Below are positions 51,488-60,861 of a stretch of 64,000 bases of DNA, piece after piece. Origin of the DNA: Betaproteobacteria bacterium MOLA814 (GTDB taxonomy: Bacteria; Pseudomonadota; Gammaproteobacteria; Burkholderiales; Burkholderiaceae_C); NCBI GenBank assembly GCA_000496475.1, contig AYMW01000001.1, forward strand, positions 877,358-941,357, written 5' to 3'. The notes under the pieces were generated by a model, which saw only the letters and a program-made list of their open reading frames with translations, was not told where the DNA came from and made no database searches. A program made the translations under genes and the position numbers. How positions within the stretch are numbered: the first letter of the stretch is position 1; every line of letters starts with the position of its first letter.

Positions 51488-52822
51488 ATGAGTAAAAAAG
51501 TCTTTATCAAAACATTTGGTTGCCAAATGAACGTGTACGACTCAGACAAAATGAAAGACGTCTTGGCTGCGGCACAAGGTTATGAGCCCACCACCGATGT
51601 CGATGAGGCAGACTTGATCTTGTTCAACACCTGCTCGGTACGCGAGAAAGCGCAAGAAAAAGTATTTAGCGATCTAGGCCGCGTCAAGCACCTCAAGAAA
51701 AAAGGTGTGCTCATTGGTGTTGGCGGCTGTGTGGCCAGCCAAGAAGGCGCTGCCATTATTGAACGTGCACCATTTGTAGACGTCGTATTTGGCCCGCAAA
51801 CCTTGCACCGTCTGCCAGCCATGCTCAGTGAGCAGCAGCGCACCAACAAACCTCAAGTAGATATCAGCTTTCCTGAAATTGAAAAGTTTGACCACTTGCC
51901 ACCCGCCAAAGTTGATGGCGCCAGTGCCTTTGTCTCCATCATGGAAGGCTGCTCTAAGTACTGCAGTTACTGCGTTGTGCCTTACACACGCGGCGAAGAA
52001 GTTTCTAGGCCATTCGACGACGTGCTGGCTGAGGTTGCGGGCCTGACCGAACAAGGGGTCAAAGAAATCACGCTGTTGGGACAAAACGTCAACGCCTACC
52101 GCGGCGTCATGGGCGACACCGCAGACATTGCCGACTTTGCCTTGTTGATTGAATATGTGGCGGCCTTGCCCGGCGTAGAACGCATACGCTTTACCACCAG
52201 CCACCCAAAAGAATTCACCCAGCGCCTGGTCGACGTATACGAGCGTGTGCCCCAATTGGTGAGCCACTTACACCTACCCGTTCAACACGGCAGTGACCGC
52301 ATCTTGATGGCTATGAAGCGAGGCTATACCGCATTGGAATTTAAAAGCACGGTTCGCAAACTCCGCGCTATTCGCCCAGATATTGCTATGAGTTCAGACT
52401 TTATCGTAGGCTTTCCAGGCGAGACGGAAGAGGACTTTGCCAAGCTCATGAAACTCATCACCGATGTGGGCTTTGACACCAGCTTTAGTTTCATCTACAG
52501 CCCTCGCCCCGGCACACCCGCAGCCAACCTGCTTGATGAGACCCCGCACGCGGTCAAATTAAAACGCTTGCAACACTTGCAAGCCACCATCGAAGACAAT
52601 GTTCGAGCCATCAGCGCCACGCGCGAGCACACCGTTCAACGTATTTTGGTTGAAGGCCCGTCTAAAAAAGACCAATCTGAATGGATGGGACGAACCGAAT
52701 GCAATCGCATCGTCAACTTCCCCGCTGGCCCCAACCCTGAGCGTCTGAAAGGACACATGCTTGACGTGAACATCACCCAAGCTCTGCCCCATTCGCTGCG
52801 GGGTGAGTTGGTGCTGAAATAA
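51488..52822 (+). CDS. miaB: tRNA-2-methylthio-N6-dimethylallyladenosine synthase MiaB
   Basis: A radical-SAM methylthiotransferase acting at position 37 of tRNAs. The 444 residues have the N-terminal UPF0004 Cys in [26 protein letters not shown] and GGCVASQEG, the radical-SAM [17 protein letters not shown], and a C-terminal TRAM domain. ATG 51488 ([11 protein letters not shown]) is the family start; the frame is open from 51353 without homology. Confidence 0.96.
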   Translation: MSKKVFIKTFGCQMNVYDSDKMKDVLAAAQGYEPTTDVDEADLILFNTCSVREKAQEKVFSDLGRVKHLKKKGVLIGVGGCVASQEGAAIIERAPFVDVVFGPQTLHRLPAMLSEQQRTNKPQVDISFPEIEKFDHLPPAKVDGASAFVSIMEGCSKYCSYCVVPYTRGEEVSRPFDDVLAEVAGLTEQGVKEITLLGQNVNAYRGVMGDTADIADFALLIEYVAALPGVERIRFTTSHPKEFTQRLVDVYERVPQLVSHLHLPVQHGSDRILMAMKRGYTALEFKSTVRKLRAIRPDIAMSSDFIVGFPGETEEDFAKLMKLITDVGFDTSFSFIYSPRPGTPAANLLDETPHAVKLKRLQHLQATIEDNVRAISATREHTVQRILVEGPSKKDQSEWMGRTECNRIVNFPAGPNPERLKGHMLDVNITQALPHSLRGELVLK

Positions 52823-53034
52823 GCCAGCGTTGAACTGTCTCGCCAGCCTGCCATCTGGTGAACATCTTGCTTGAACATGGGATTGCAGCTGACTGCGTAA
52901 CCGTCGTGCCAGCGTACACCTTGCATCAAGTGTGGGGTTGCAGCTTGTTGTGCTCAGTAGCGATGCGCCAGGACGGCAGCGCAGTGTTGGGTTCAGCAGG
53001 CTAAGCGCTTAGATCACCAATGGTTTGATGCGGC

Positions 53035-54405
53035 CTAGCCCATGCCAGGCATGCCACGCATACCGCCCATGCGCTTCATCATTTTCATCATCCCACCGCC
53101 TTTCATTTTTTTCATCATGCCCTGCATTTGTTCAAACTCTTTGAGCAAACGGTTGACGTCTTGCACCTGAACGCCAGCCCCCGCTGCAATGCGGCGCTTA
53201 CGCGTCGCTTTAATAAGCTCAGGCTTGGTGCGTTCTGTGAGGGTCATGCTACAGACAATGCCCTCTTTACGGCGCAAGTCGCGCTCGACCTTGTCCATAT
53301 CCATCTGACCTGCTTTGGCCGCCATTTGACCAGGCAACTTGTCCATAAGGCCAGACAAGCCACCCATGTTTTTCATTTGACGAAGCTGGTCTAAAAAATC
53401 ATTCAGGTCAAAGCCGGCACCGCTCTTAACTTTACTGGCCAACTTTTGCGCCGCGTCCATATCGACACCGGCGGTGACTTGCTCAACCAAGGCCACAATA
53501 TCGCCCATGCCCAATACCCGTTGGGCGTGGCGCTCGGGATCAAATACCTCTAAACCGTCAATTTTTTCGCTTACCCCCGCAAACTTTATGGGCACACCGG
53601 TGACATGGCGCACCGACAGGGCTGCGCCGCCCCTCGAATCACCATCGGTTTTGGTCAGCACAATGCCTGTCAGCGGCAAGGCTTGCGTAAAAGCCTTGGC
53701 AGTATTGATGGCATCTTGACCTTGCATGGCGTCGACGACAAACAAGGTTTCAATAGGCTTTAGCGCTGTATGCAAGCTTTTTATTTCTTGCATCAGCAGT
53801 TCATCAATAGCCAAGCGACCTGCGGTATCGACCAACAGCACATCAAAGTAATGTTTGCGCGCATAGTCGAGAGCCGCGTTGGCAATGTCTATTGGTTGTT
53901 GCTCTGGTGAGCTGGGAAACCACTCGGCGCCAGCCTGTGCCGTGACCGTTTTCAGCTGTTCAATTGCAGCTGGGCGGTACACGTCGGCGCTAACTGTCAG
54001 CACTTTTTTCTTTTGCTTTTGCACCAAGTGCCTAGCCAACTTGGCCGTGGTCGTGGTTTTACCAGCGCCTTGCAAGCCAGCCATTAGCACCACGGCAGGA
54101 GGTTGAGCCGCCAAGTTGAGGCCACCAGACACGCCTGCGCCGCCTGACATCAGTGCCACCAACTCTTTATTGACCACACCGACTAGGGCTTGACCCGGTG
54201 TGAGTGAGCCCACCACGGCTTCGCCAAGGGCTTTTTCTCTAACCTGCGCAATAAGGTCGCGCACCACAGGCAATGCAACATCGGCCTCTAACAGCGCCAT
54301 GCGCACTTCACGCAACATGTCTGAGACGTTACTTTCAGTGATGCGGGCTTGACCCCGCATGGTTTTAACAATGCGCGATAGACGGTCTGATAAAGCGGAG
54401 GCCAT
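53035..54405 (-). CDS. ffh: Signal recognition particle protein Ffh
   Basis: The SRP GTPase delivers nascent inner-membrane proteins. The 456-residue protein has an N-domain helix bundle, G1 GLQGAGKTTTTAKLA, DTAGRL, TKTDGDSRGG and a Met-rich M domain ending in MKGGGMMKMMKRMGGMRGMPGMG. It is divergent from the ccsA-like gene, the same neighbour pair (ffh-ypjD) found in E. coli. Confidence 0.97.
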   Translation of the reverse strand: MASALSDRLSRIVKTMRGQARITESNVSDMLREVRMALLEADVALPVVRDLIAQVREKALGEAVVGSLTPGQALVGVVNKELVALMSGGAGVSGGLNLAAQPPAVVLMAGLQGAGKTTTTAKLARHLVQKQKKKVLTVSADVYRPAAIEQLKTVTAQAGAEWFPSSPEQQPIDIANAALDYARKHYFDVLLVDTAGRLAIDELLMQEIKSLHTALKPIETLFVVDAMQGQDAINTAKAFTQALPLTGIVLTKTDGDSRGGAALSVRHVTGVPIKFAGVSEKIDGLEVFDPERHAQRVLGMGDIVALVEQVTAGVDMDAAQKLASKVKSGAGFDLNDFLDQLRQMKNMGGLSGLMDKLPGQMAAKAGQMDMDKVERDLRRKEGIVCSMTLTERTKPELIKATRKRRIAAGAGVQVQDVNRLLKEFEQMQGMMKKMKGGGMMKMMKRMGGMRGMPGMG

Positions 54406-54499
54406 GGCTTAACTCTCGATTGGGTAAGGGGCGTTTGAAATAAATCAAAAAACGCATCGTGGGCACAACGCGCAAGCGTGGCGGCGTTAAACTGTTGTC

Positions 54500-55291
54500 A
54501 TGATTCTACCGGCCAGCTCCTTATTTCTTGCATTGTCCGCAGCGGCAGTGATGGGCTATTTGGTGGTGGCCACTGCGCACCAGCGATTGGGCCAACGCTG
54601 GGCTCAAATTGTCTTCGCTGGCACATGGGTTTTGCACGGCTCGGCTTTGGTCGCTTATTGGTTGGGCCACCCCAACCACTTTGGCTTTGCCGTGGCACTT
54701 AGCATTACGGCTTGGATCGTTTCGACTATCTACGGCATTGAAACCCAGTTGCAACCCAAACTTCGCGCACGCTGGGTGTTGGCAGCTTTAGGCGCATTGG
54801 CCGTGGCCTTGGCTGTTATTTTCCCTGGCGCTGCGCACCCCATAGCCAGCTCAGTCTGGCTACCTGTTCATTTGGCGCTGGGTTTGGCCTCTTATGGCCT
54901 AATTGCCGTAGCCGTTTTTCACGCTTGGCTGGTCAAACGCACAGAGTTCGATATTCGGCACGCACAAGCCCAAGAAGACCATCCGCCCTTGCTGGCCCTT
55001 GAACGCTTGATGTTCCAATTTGTAGGCGTAGGCTTTGTGTTACTCAGCGCCACCCTGGTAGTGGGTGCCGGCTTTGCGGCCATGAGCGGCGGTATTGGCT
55101 GGCGCTGGGACCATAAAACGGTATTTTCCATGCTGGCCTGGGCTACTTTGGCCACACTGCTGGTAGGGCGTTGGCGACTGGGTTGGCGCGGCAAGACGGC
55201 CGCACGCATGTTGTATGTAGGCGCTGGCCTATTGCTCATGGGCTATGTTGGCTCACGCTTTGTTCTTGAAGTGTTGTTGGCACGCCCTTAA
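54500..55291 (+). CDS. CcsA/YpjD-type cytochrome c assembly membrane protein
   Basis: The 263-residue inner-membrane protein has about eight hydrophobic segments and fits the CcsA/CcmC-like family often called YpjD in proteobacteria, with WLPVHLALGLASYGLIAVAVFHAWL and a conserved MSGGIGWRWDHKTVFSMLAWATL near the C-terminus. Its exact role (heme handling or a transport-related role) is unproven. Divergent from ffh, followed by the PP0621 and ampD genes. Confidence 0.87.
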   Translation: MILPASSLFLALSAAAVMGYLVVATAHQRLGQRWAQIVFAGTWVLHGSALVAYWLGHPNHFGFAVALSITAWIVSTIYGIETQLQPKLRARWVLAALGALAVALAVIFPGAAHPIASSVWLPVHLALGLASYGLIAVAVFHAWLVKRTEFDIRHAQAQEDHPPLLALERLMFQFVGVGFVLLSATLVVGAGFAAMSGGIGWRWDHKTVFSMLAWATLATLLVGRWRLGWRGKTAARMLYVGAGLLLMGYVGSRFVLEVLLARP

Positions 55292-55307
55292 ACTTTCTAC
55301 ACCAATC

Positions 55308-55559
55308 ATGCTGAAAATACTGCTTGTCGTGGCTGTGATCCTATTTGGTATCTGGTTGTTCAAAAAAGACCGCCGCCCGCCGCCCCCGACCAAACCGACA
55401 ACATCTGGTAAAACACCAGCACCCGCTCGCGCTTTGCCCATATTGCCGTGCAGCCACTGCGGCACACACACGGATGCGCGCGAGATGGTGCGTGGGCAGT
55501 TGGGCGTTTACTGCAGCGCAGCACACTGCCAACTCAGCGGCGATCGCATCAAGCCGTGA
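55308..55559 (+). CDS. PP0621 family protein
   Basis: The 83-residue protein has one N-terminal membrane segment (MLKILLVVAVILFGIWLFKK), a Pro-rich linker, and a C-terminal LPCSHCGTHTDAREMVRGQLGVYCSAAHC with Cys/His that fits the PP0621 family. The function is not established; the Cys/His set suggests metal binding. ATG 55308 is preferred over an upstream TTG. Its stop overlaps ampD (GTGA). Confidence 0.85.
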   Translation: MLKILLVVAVILFGIWLFKKDRRPPPPTKPTTSGKTPAPARALPILPCSHCGTHTDAREMVRGQLGVYCSAAHCQLSGDRIKP

Positions 55560-56146
55560 ATGTCCAGCAGGCTTGGCAGAATGGATGGTTCGAAAACGCC
55601 AAGCACTTGCCTTCGCCCAATGTTGGACCGAGACCACCTGGCACCAAGCTGCGTTTGGTTGTGTTGCACTCTATTAGCTTGCCGCCAGGCGAGTTCTCCA
55701 ACGGCTGCATTGAGCAATTGTTTACCAACACGCTTGACTGGGATGCCCACCCTTACTTCCAGCAGATCCGCGGCACAGAGGTGTCCAGCCACTTCGTCAT
55801 TGCCAGATCGGGCGAACTCACACAATTTGTATCCATACACGAGAGGGCTTGGCACGCGGGTCAATCAAGTTGGTGTGGCACCAACAACTGCAACGACTTC
55901 TCCATTGGCATAGAGCTTGAAGGGCTCGAGGGTGGCAGTTTCGAGCCCTATCAATACAACACATTGTCTGCATTAAGCGCAGCATTGCTGAAGGTCTTGC
56001 CTGACATTGAAGGCTTTGCCGGGCATGAGCACATTGCACCGGGTCGCAAGAGAGACCCTGGCCCAGGCTTTGAATGGCAGCGCTTGGCTGTGTTGCTTGG
56101 GGCTGACGCCAACCAGTTAAGTTGGCCGATACCCATTCAAAAATAA
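55556..56146 (+). CDS. ampD: 1,6-anhydro-N-acetylmuramyl-L-alanine amidase AmpD
   Basis: Cytoplasmic Zn amidase of peptidoglycan recycling. The 196-residue protein has the Zn His in LVVLHSISLPPGEF, and GHEHIAPGRKRDPGPGFEW supplies the second His and the Asp; WHAGQSSWCGTNNCNDFSIGIELEG is typical. It starts at GTG 55556, overlapping the PP0621 stop by 4 nt, consistent with translational coupling; the longer frame upstream is antisense-like noise. No ampE or ampC gene is near. Confidence 0.93.
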   Translation: MNVQQAWQNGWFENAKHLPSPNVGPRPPGTKLRLVVLHSISLPPGEFSNGCIEQLFTNTLDWDAHPYFQQIRGTEVSSHFVIARSGELTQFVSIHERAWHAGQSSWCGTNNCNDFSIGIELEGLEGGSFEPYQYNTLSALSAALLKVLPDIEGFAGHEHIAPGRKRDPGPGFEWQRLAVLLGADANQLSWPIPIQK

Positions 56147-56176
56147 TTCGTTTGTTTTCAAAAAAAGAATTATTTT
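56140..56176 (+). terminator. Weak A/T-rich hairpin after ampD
   Basis: AAAATAATTC and GAATTATTTT pair around a 17-nt loop, overlapping the ampD stop. The stem is A/T-rich, so this is a weak terminator or 3'-end hairpin upstream of the nrd promoter. Confidence 0.4.
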
Positions 56177-56200
56177 GGCCCGATAAAAAAAAACTTACAA

Positions 56201-56248
56201 ACACTACCCCTAGTGTCTTGAAGCATTCGCAAACACTAGCTATAGTGT
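56201..56248 (+). promoter_or_regulatory. nrdA promoter with tandem NrdR boxes
   Basis: Two near-consensus NrdR boxes, ACACTACCCCTAGTGT (56201-56216) and ACACTAGCTATAGTGT (56233-56248), with centres 32 bp apart, about three helical turns. The promoter reads TTGAAG (56218-56223), 17 nt, TATAGT (56241-56246); box 2 covers the -10 and box 1 flanks the -35. Confidence 0.88.
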
Positions 56249-56324
56249 AGTTCTGCCGCAAGGAAGTCTTGCGTGCATTCGGTGTAAATCCCGCTGGATC
56301 GTCGCTACGCCATAGGCTAGCCCC

Positions 56325-59306
56325 ATGCAAACAACCGCTTCGCAACTCACACACAGAGATACAAACAACATGCAAACAGACACCGCTGTCGCTACGGACC
56401 CAAACAGCCACACCGCATACAACGACAAGGCAGCAGCGCCACGTTCGAACGACACAAGCGCATTTAGCCAGTACCAAATTATTCGGCGCAATGGCGCAGT
56501 TGTGCCTTTTATGCCCAACAAAGTGGCTGTCGCCATGATGAAGGCTTTTTTAGCTGTACACGGCACACAAGGAGCCGCCTCAGCCAGCGTGCGTGAAACG
56601 GTAGATGAGCTGACCCAAGGCGTTGTTAAGGCCTTGTTGCGTTCACGCCCAGCAGGCGGAACTTTTCATATTGAAGACATCCAAGACCAGGTGGAGTTGG
56701 GCCTGATGCGCGGCAGTCACCATGAGGTGGCTCGCGCCTACGTGCTGTACCGTGAACGTCGCACGCAAGAGCGTGCCAGCTCCAAAGAACACGTTGCGCA
56801 GGCCGCGCCTGCCGATCGCTTACACGTCATAGACAACGGACAGCGCATCCCCATGGATATGGATGCCATGCGCCACAACATTGAAGCTGCTTGTGCTGGC
56901 CTGAGCGCAGACGTCAAGCCAGAGCCCATTTTCAATGAAACAGTGCGCAATCTATACGACGGCGTCCCGCTCATAGAAGTGCAAAAAGCCTCCATTTTGG
57001 CGGCCCGCACGCTGATTGAAAAAGACCCGGACTACACCTACGCCACAGCACGGTTGCTGCTGCAGACCATTGCAAAAGAAGTACTGGGTAAGCCGGTCAC
57101 GCAGTCTGAGTTGGTAGACGCCTACCCAGGCTACTTCCCAGGCTTTATTCAAAAGGGCATCAAAGCTGAACTGCTTGACGAGCGTTTAGGTCAATACGAC
57201 CTGGTCCGTTTGGGCCAAGCCTTAAAGCCAGAACGCGACCTGCAATTTGATTACTTGGGTATGCAAACGCTGTACGACCGTTACTTTTTGCACATCGGCA
57301 AGCAACGCATTGAATTGCCACAAGCCTTCTTCATGCGCGTAGCAATGGGTTTGAGCCTAGACGAGGTTGATCGCGAAGCACGCGCCATAGAGTTCTATGA
57401 AGTTCTGTCTAGCTTTGATTTTATGTCTAGCACACCCACCTTGTTCAACAGCGGCACATTGCGCAGCCAGCTGTCGTCGTGCTACCTCACTACCGTGCCC
57501 GACAACCTAGAAGGTATTTACGAGTCCATCAAAGAAAATGCCCTGCTGTCTAAATTTGCAGGTGGCTTGGGCAATGACTGGACACGCGTGCGTGCATTGG
57601 GTTCCCACATCAAGGGCACCAACGGCGAATCACAAGGCGTTGTACCGTTTCTAAAAGTCGTCAACGATACTGCCGTGGCAGTCAACCAAGGCGGCAAGCG
57701 CAAAGGTGCTGTGTGTGCTTATTTAGAGACGTGGCACTTGGACATCGAAGAATACGTAGAGTTGCGTAAGAACACCGGTGACGATCGCCGCCGCACCCAC
57801 GACATGAACACAGCCAACTGGATTCCAGACCTGTTCATGCGCCGCGTGATGGAAAAAGGCCAGTGGACGTTGTTCTCACCTGCTGATGCCGAAGATTTGC
57901 ACGACTTGTTTGGTGCAGCATTCGAAAAAGCCTATGTGGCTTACGAGGCCAAAGCTGATGCAGGCGAAATCACCCACTTCCGCCGCATTGAAGCCAGCGA
58001 CCTGTGGCGCAAAATGCTGACGATGCTGTTCGAAACCGGCCACCCATGGATCACTTTCAAAGATGCTTGTAACGTGCGCTCGCCGCAACAACACTGCGGC
58101 GTCGTTCACTCCAGCAACCTGTGTACGGAAATCACACTCAACACCAGCGACACCGAGACAGCTGTGTGCAACCTAGGCTCAATCAACTTAGTACGCCACC
58201 TGAAAGACAGTGTTGATGCAAACGGCAACGCCAGTAAAGACCTAGACCACGACAAACTCAAACGCACGATCACCATAGCCATGCGCATGCTGGACAACGT
58301 GATTGACATCAACTACTACGCCGTTAAAAAAGCACGTGACTCTAACTTGCGCCATCGCCCCGTTGGATTGGGCATCATGGGCTTCCAAGACACGCTGTAC
58401 GAAATGCGCACGCCTTACGGCTCGCAAGCAGCCGTTGATTTTGCAGACCGTGCCATGGAGGTTGTTTGTTACAACGCCTACTTCGCATCTAGCGAGCTGG
58501 CTAAAGAACGCGGGCGCTACTCCTCATACCCAGGCTCTTTGTGGGACCAAGGCATTTTGCCAATCGATACCATAGACATGTTGGCCGACGCACGCGGTGG
58601 TTATGTCGAAGTTGACCGCTCCTCTACATTGGACTGGACCAGCTTGCGCGACAAAATCAAAGTCGATGGCATGCGCAACTCAAACTGTGTCGCCATTGCA
58701 CCGACGGCAACCATCTCCAATATCATTGGTGTCGATGCGTCGATTGAGCCCTGCTTTGGCAACCTGTCGGTCAAGTCCAACTTGTCGGGCGAGTTCACAG
58801 TAGTCAACGGCTACTTGGTTCGTGACCTGAAGCGCTTGGGCTTATGGGATGACGTCATGGTCATGGACTTAAAACACTTCGACGGCTCGCTACGCGCCAT
58901 CGATCGTATTCCTGACGAAATCAAAACCTTGTACGCAACGGCATTTGAAGTTGATACCAAGTGGCTGGTCGAAGCAGGCGCACGTCGACAAAAATGGATT
59001 GACCAAGCGCAATCGCTCAACATTTACATGGCGGGCGCATCGGGCAAAAAATTAGATGAGACTTATAAGCTCGCATGGCTGCGTGGCTTGAAGACAACCT
59101 ACTATTTGCGCACCATGGCAGCAACCAGTATTGAGAAATCAACAGGCCGTTTAAGTGGACAACACAACGCTGTGTCCAACGAATCCGGTCCTTCTGGAGC
59201 AAGTGCATTGGCACCAACACAGGCGGTTGAAGACACATCAATGGTGGCTGCAACCGATGTGAAATTTTGCGCCATTGACGATCCGGGTTGCGAGGCATGT
59301 CAGTAA
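56325..59306 (+). CDS. nrdA: Class Ia ribonucleoside-diphosphate reductase alpha subunit with two ATP-cones
   Basis: Reduces ribonucleoside diphosphates with the NrdB radical. The 993-residue protein is longer than E. coli NrdA (761) because the N-terminus has two ATP-cone domains (about 50-145 and 165-250), the second with LHVIDNGQRIPMDMDAMRHNIEAA. The barrel has SSCYLTTVPDNLEGIYESIKENALL and the glycyl-loop region; the tail ends GCEACQ, with the Cys pair re-reduced by thioredoxin. The layout is like Pseudomonas NrdA. It is behind tandem NrdR boxes and followed by nrdB. Confidence 0.96.
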   Translation: MQTTASQLTHRDTNNMQTDTAVATDPNSHTAYNDKAAAPRSNDTSAFSQYQIIRRNGAVVPFMPNKVAVAMMKAFLAVHGTQGAASASVRETVDELTQGVVKALLRSRPAGGTFHIEDIQDQVELGLMRGSHHEVARAYVLYRERRTQERASSKEHVAQAAPADRLHVIDNGQRIPMDMDAMRHNIEAACAGLSADVKPEPIFNETVRNLYDGVPLIEVQKASILAARTLIEKDPDYTYATARLLLQTIAKEVLGKPVTQSELVDAYPGYFPGFIQKGIKAELLDERLGQYDLVRLGQALKPERDLQFDYLGMQTLYDRYFLHIGKQRIELPQAFFMRVAMGLSLDEVDREARAIEFYEVLSSFDFMSSTPTLFNSGTLRSQLSSCYLTTVPDNLEGIYESIKENALLSKFAGGLGNDWTRVRALGSHIKGTNGESQGVVPFLKVVNDTAVAVNQGGKRKGAVCAYLETWHLDIEEYVELRKNTGDDRRRTHDMNTANWIPDLFMRRVMEKGQWTLFSPADAEDLHDLFGAAFEKAYVAYEAKADAGEITHFRRIEASDLWRKMLTMLFETGHPWITFKDACNVRSPQQHCGVVHSSNLCTEITLNTSDTETAVCNLGSINLVRHLKDSVDANGNASKDLDHDKLKRTITIAMRMLDNVIDINYYAVKKARDSNLRHRPVGLGIMGFQDTLYEMRTPYGSQAAVDFADRAMEVVCYNAYFASSELAKERGRYSSYPGSLWDQGILPIDTIDMLADARGGYVEVDRSSTLDWTSLRDKIKVDGMRNSNCVAIAPTATISNIIGVDASIEPCFGNLSVKSNLSGEFTVVNGYLVRDLKRLGLWDDVMVMDLKHFDGSLRAIDRIPDEIKTLYATAFEVDTKWLVEAGARRQKWIDQAQSLNIYMAGASGKKLDETYKLAWLRGLKTTYYLRTMAATSIEKSTGRLSGQHNAVSNESGPSGASALAPTQAVEDTSMVAATDVKFCAIDDPGCEACQ

Positions 59307-59419
59307 GACAGCGCAACAAACGAAACTGATTGAGCAGCGACCTGCGAATTAACAACGTACAAGCGAAAGTATTTGATGCATACGCACAACACACTGTGCA
59401 ATTAATCATCTATTTCGCT

Positions 59420-59447
59420 TTGCGTTTTCACAACTCGCTTTGATAAT
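59420..59447 (+). promoter_or_regulatory. Possible internal nrdB promoter
   Basis: TTGCGT (59420-59425), 16 nt, GATAAT (59442-59447), 26 nt before the nrdB ATG, in a 166-nt gap after nrdA. It has no NrdR box of its own. Confidence 0.35.
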
Positions 59448-59472
59448 TTAAATAACAGGACTATTCATACCT

Positions 59473-60669
59473 ATGTTGACTTGGAATAACGACGCCACAA
59501 GCCCTGACCAAACTCAGGCACATGCAGACCAGTTTTCTGCCACGCCAACACCAGTGCCAGCTGTTGCCAGCCCCACTGTTGCAACCACGCCAAGCTCTAC
59601 AGCTATGGGCGCAAGCGCTACAAACACATCAAGCGCACACACCATGAGTGCGGGTCGCGTTAAAGCCTCAGACAAACGCATCATCAACGGTAAGACAGAC
59701 GTCAACCAACTGGTACCTTTCAAATACAAGTGGGCTTGGGAAAAGTACTTGGCATCATGCGCCAATCACTGGATGCCGCAAGAGGTCAACATGACCCGCG
59801 ATATCGCGCTGTGGAAAGACCCCAATGGCTTAACCGATGATGAGCGTCGTTTAATCAAGCGCAACTTGGGTTTTTTTGTAACTGCGGATTCACTCGCAGC
59901 CAACAACATTGTTCTCGGAAGTTACCGTCACATCACAGCCCCTGAGTGCCGCCAGTTTTTACTGCGCCAAGCCTTTGAAGAAGCTATACATACGCACGCT
60001 TACCAGTACATCACCGAGTCTCTTGGCTTGGATGAGGCCGAGATTTTTAACGCCTACAACGAAGTCGAATCGATTCGGGCTAAAGACCAATTCCTCATTC
60101 CATTTATTGACCAGTTGTGCGATCCGGAATTTAAGACTGGCACCGTAGAGACCGACCAAGCATTGCTCAAGTCTTTGATCGTATTTGCTTGCCTGATGGA
60201 AGGTATGTTCTTCTACGTTGGCTTTACACAGATTTTGGCTTTGGGTCGGCAAAACAAGATGACTGGTGCTGCTGAGCAGTATCAGTACATCTTGCGTGAC
60301 GAGTCTATGCACTGCAACTTTGGCATCGACGTTATCAACCAAATTAAACTGGAAAATCCGCATTTGTGGACTGCTGAATTCAAAGCCGAAATAAGAGCTC
60401 TGTTTTTAGAAGCTGTTGAGTTAGAGTATCGCTATGCGGAAGACACCATGCCACGTGGCGTGTTGGGCTTGAATGCATCCATGTTTAAAGGCTACTTGCG
60501 TTACATCGCCAACCGCCGTGCACAGCAAATTGGTTTAGAACCAATGTTTCCAAGTGAAGAAAACCCTTTCCCTTGGATGAGCGAAATGATTGACTTGAAG
60601 AAGGAGCGCAACTTCTTCGAAACAAGAGTGATTGAGTATCAAACCGGCGGCGCCTTGTCTTGGGACTAA
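59473..60669 (+). CDS. nrdB: Ribonucleoside-diphosphate reductase beta subunit
   Basis: Diiron-tyrosyl radical subunit. The 398-residue protein has the iron ligands and radical Tyr in [10 protein letters not shown] (equivalent to E. coli Glu115, His118 and Tyr122), [11 protein letters not shown] and [10 protein letters not shown]. Residues 1-60 form a Ser/Thr/Ala/Pro-rich extension of low complexity that most NrdB proteins lack. ATG 59473; no strong Shine-Dalgarno. Confidence 0.96.
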   Translation: MLTWNNDATSPDQTQAHADQFSATPTPVPAVASPTVATTPSSTAMGASATNTSSAHTMSAGRVKASDKRIINGKTDVNQLVPFKYKWAWEKYLASCANHWMPQEVNMTRDIALWKDPNGLTDDERRLIKRNLGFFVTADSLAANNIVLGSYRHITAPECRQFLLRQAFEEAIHTHAYQYITESLGLDEAEIFNAYNEVESIRAKDQFLIPFIDQLCDPEFKTGTVETDQALLKSLIVFACLMEGMFFYVGFTQILALGRQNKMTGAAEQYQYILRDESMHCNFGIDVINQIKLENPHLWTAEFKAEIRALFLEAVELEYRYAEDTMPRGVLGLNASMFKGYLRYIANRRAQQIGLEPMFPSEENPFPWMSEMIDLKKERNFFETRVIEYQTGGALSWD

Positions 60670-60695
60670 ACTGTTTACGTGCCGTCTAACTTTTG

Positions 60696-60735
60696 AAAGC
60701 CCACCACTGCGTCAAACGACACAGTGGTGGGCTTT
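60696..60735 (+). terminator. nrdAB terminator
   Basis: AAAGCCCACCACTG, a 12-nt loop, CAGTGGTGGGCTTT: a 14-bp perfect stem with a short T run, 27 nt after nrdB. Confidence 0.85.
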
Positions 60736-60750
60736 GTCGCAGAATTCGTT

Positions 60751-60795
60751 GGTATCACCTACATGCCGTACCAGGTGCGGTATGTAGGTTATACC
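60751..60795. repeat. 45-nt imperfect inverted repeat before the H1-like gene
   Basis: Arms GGTATCACCTACATGCCG and CGGTATGTAGGTTATACC pair at 16 of 18 positions around a 9-nt gap, 67 nt before the gene start. It may be an operator or hairpin in the leader of the H1-like gene. Confidence 0.6.
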
Positions 60796-60861
60796 TGTGA
60801 GTCGCCAAGTGTGGACTTCAACACACTAGGTGTTATTTGAAAATCCAATAAGGAGAAAATC

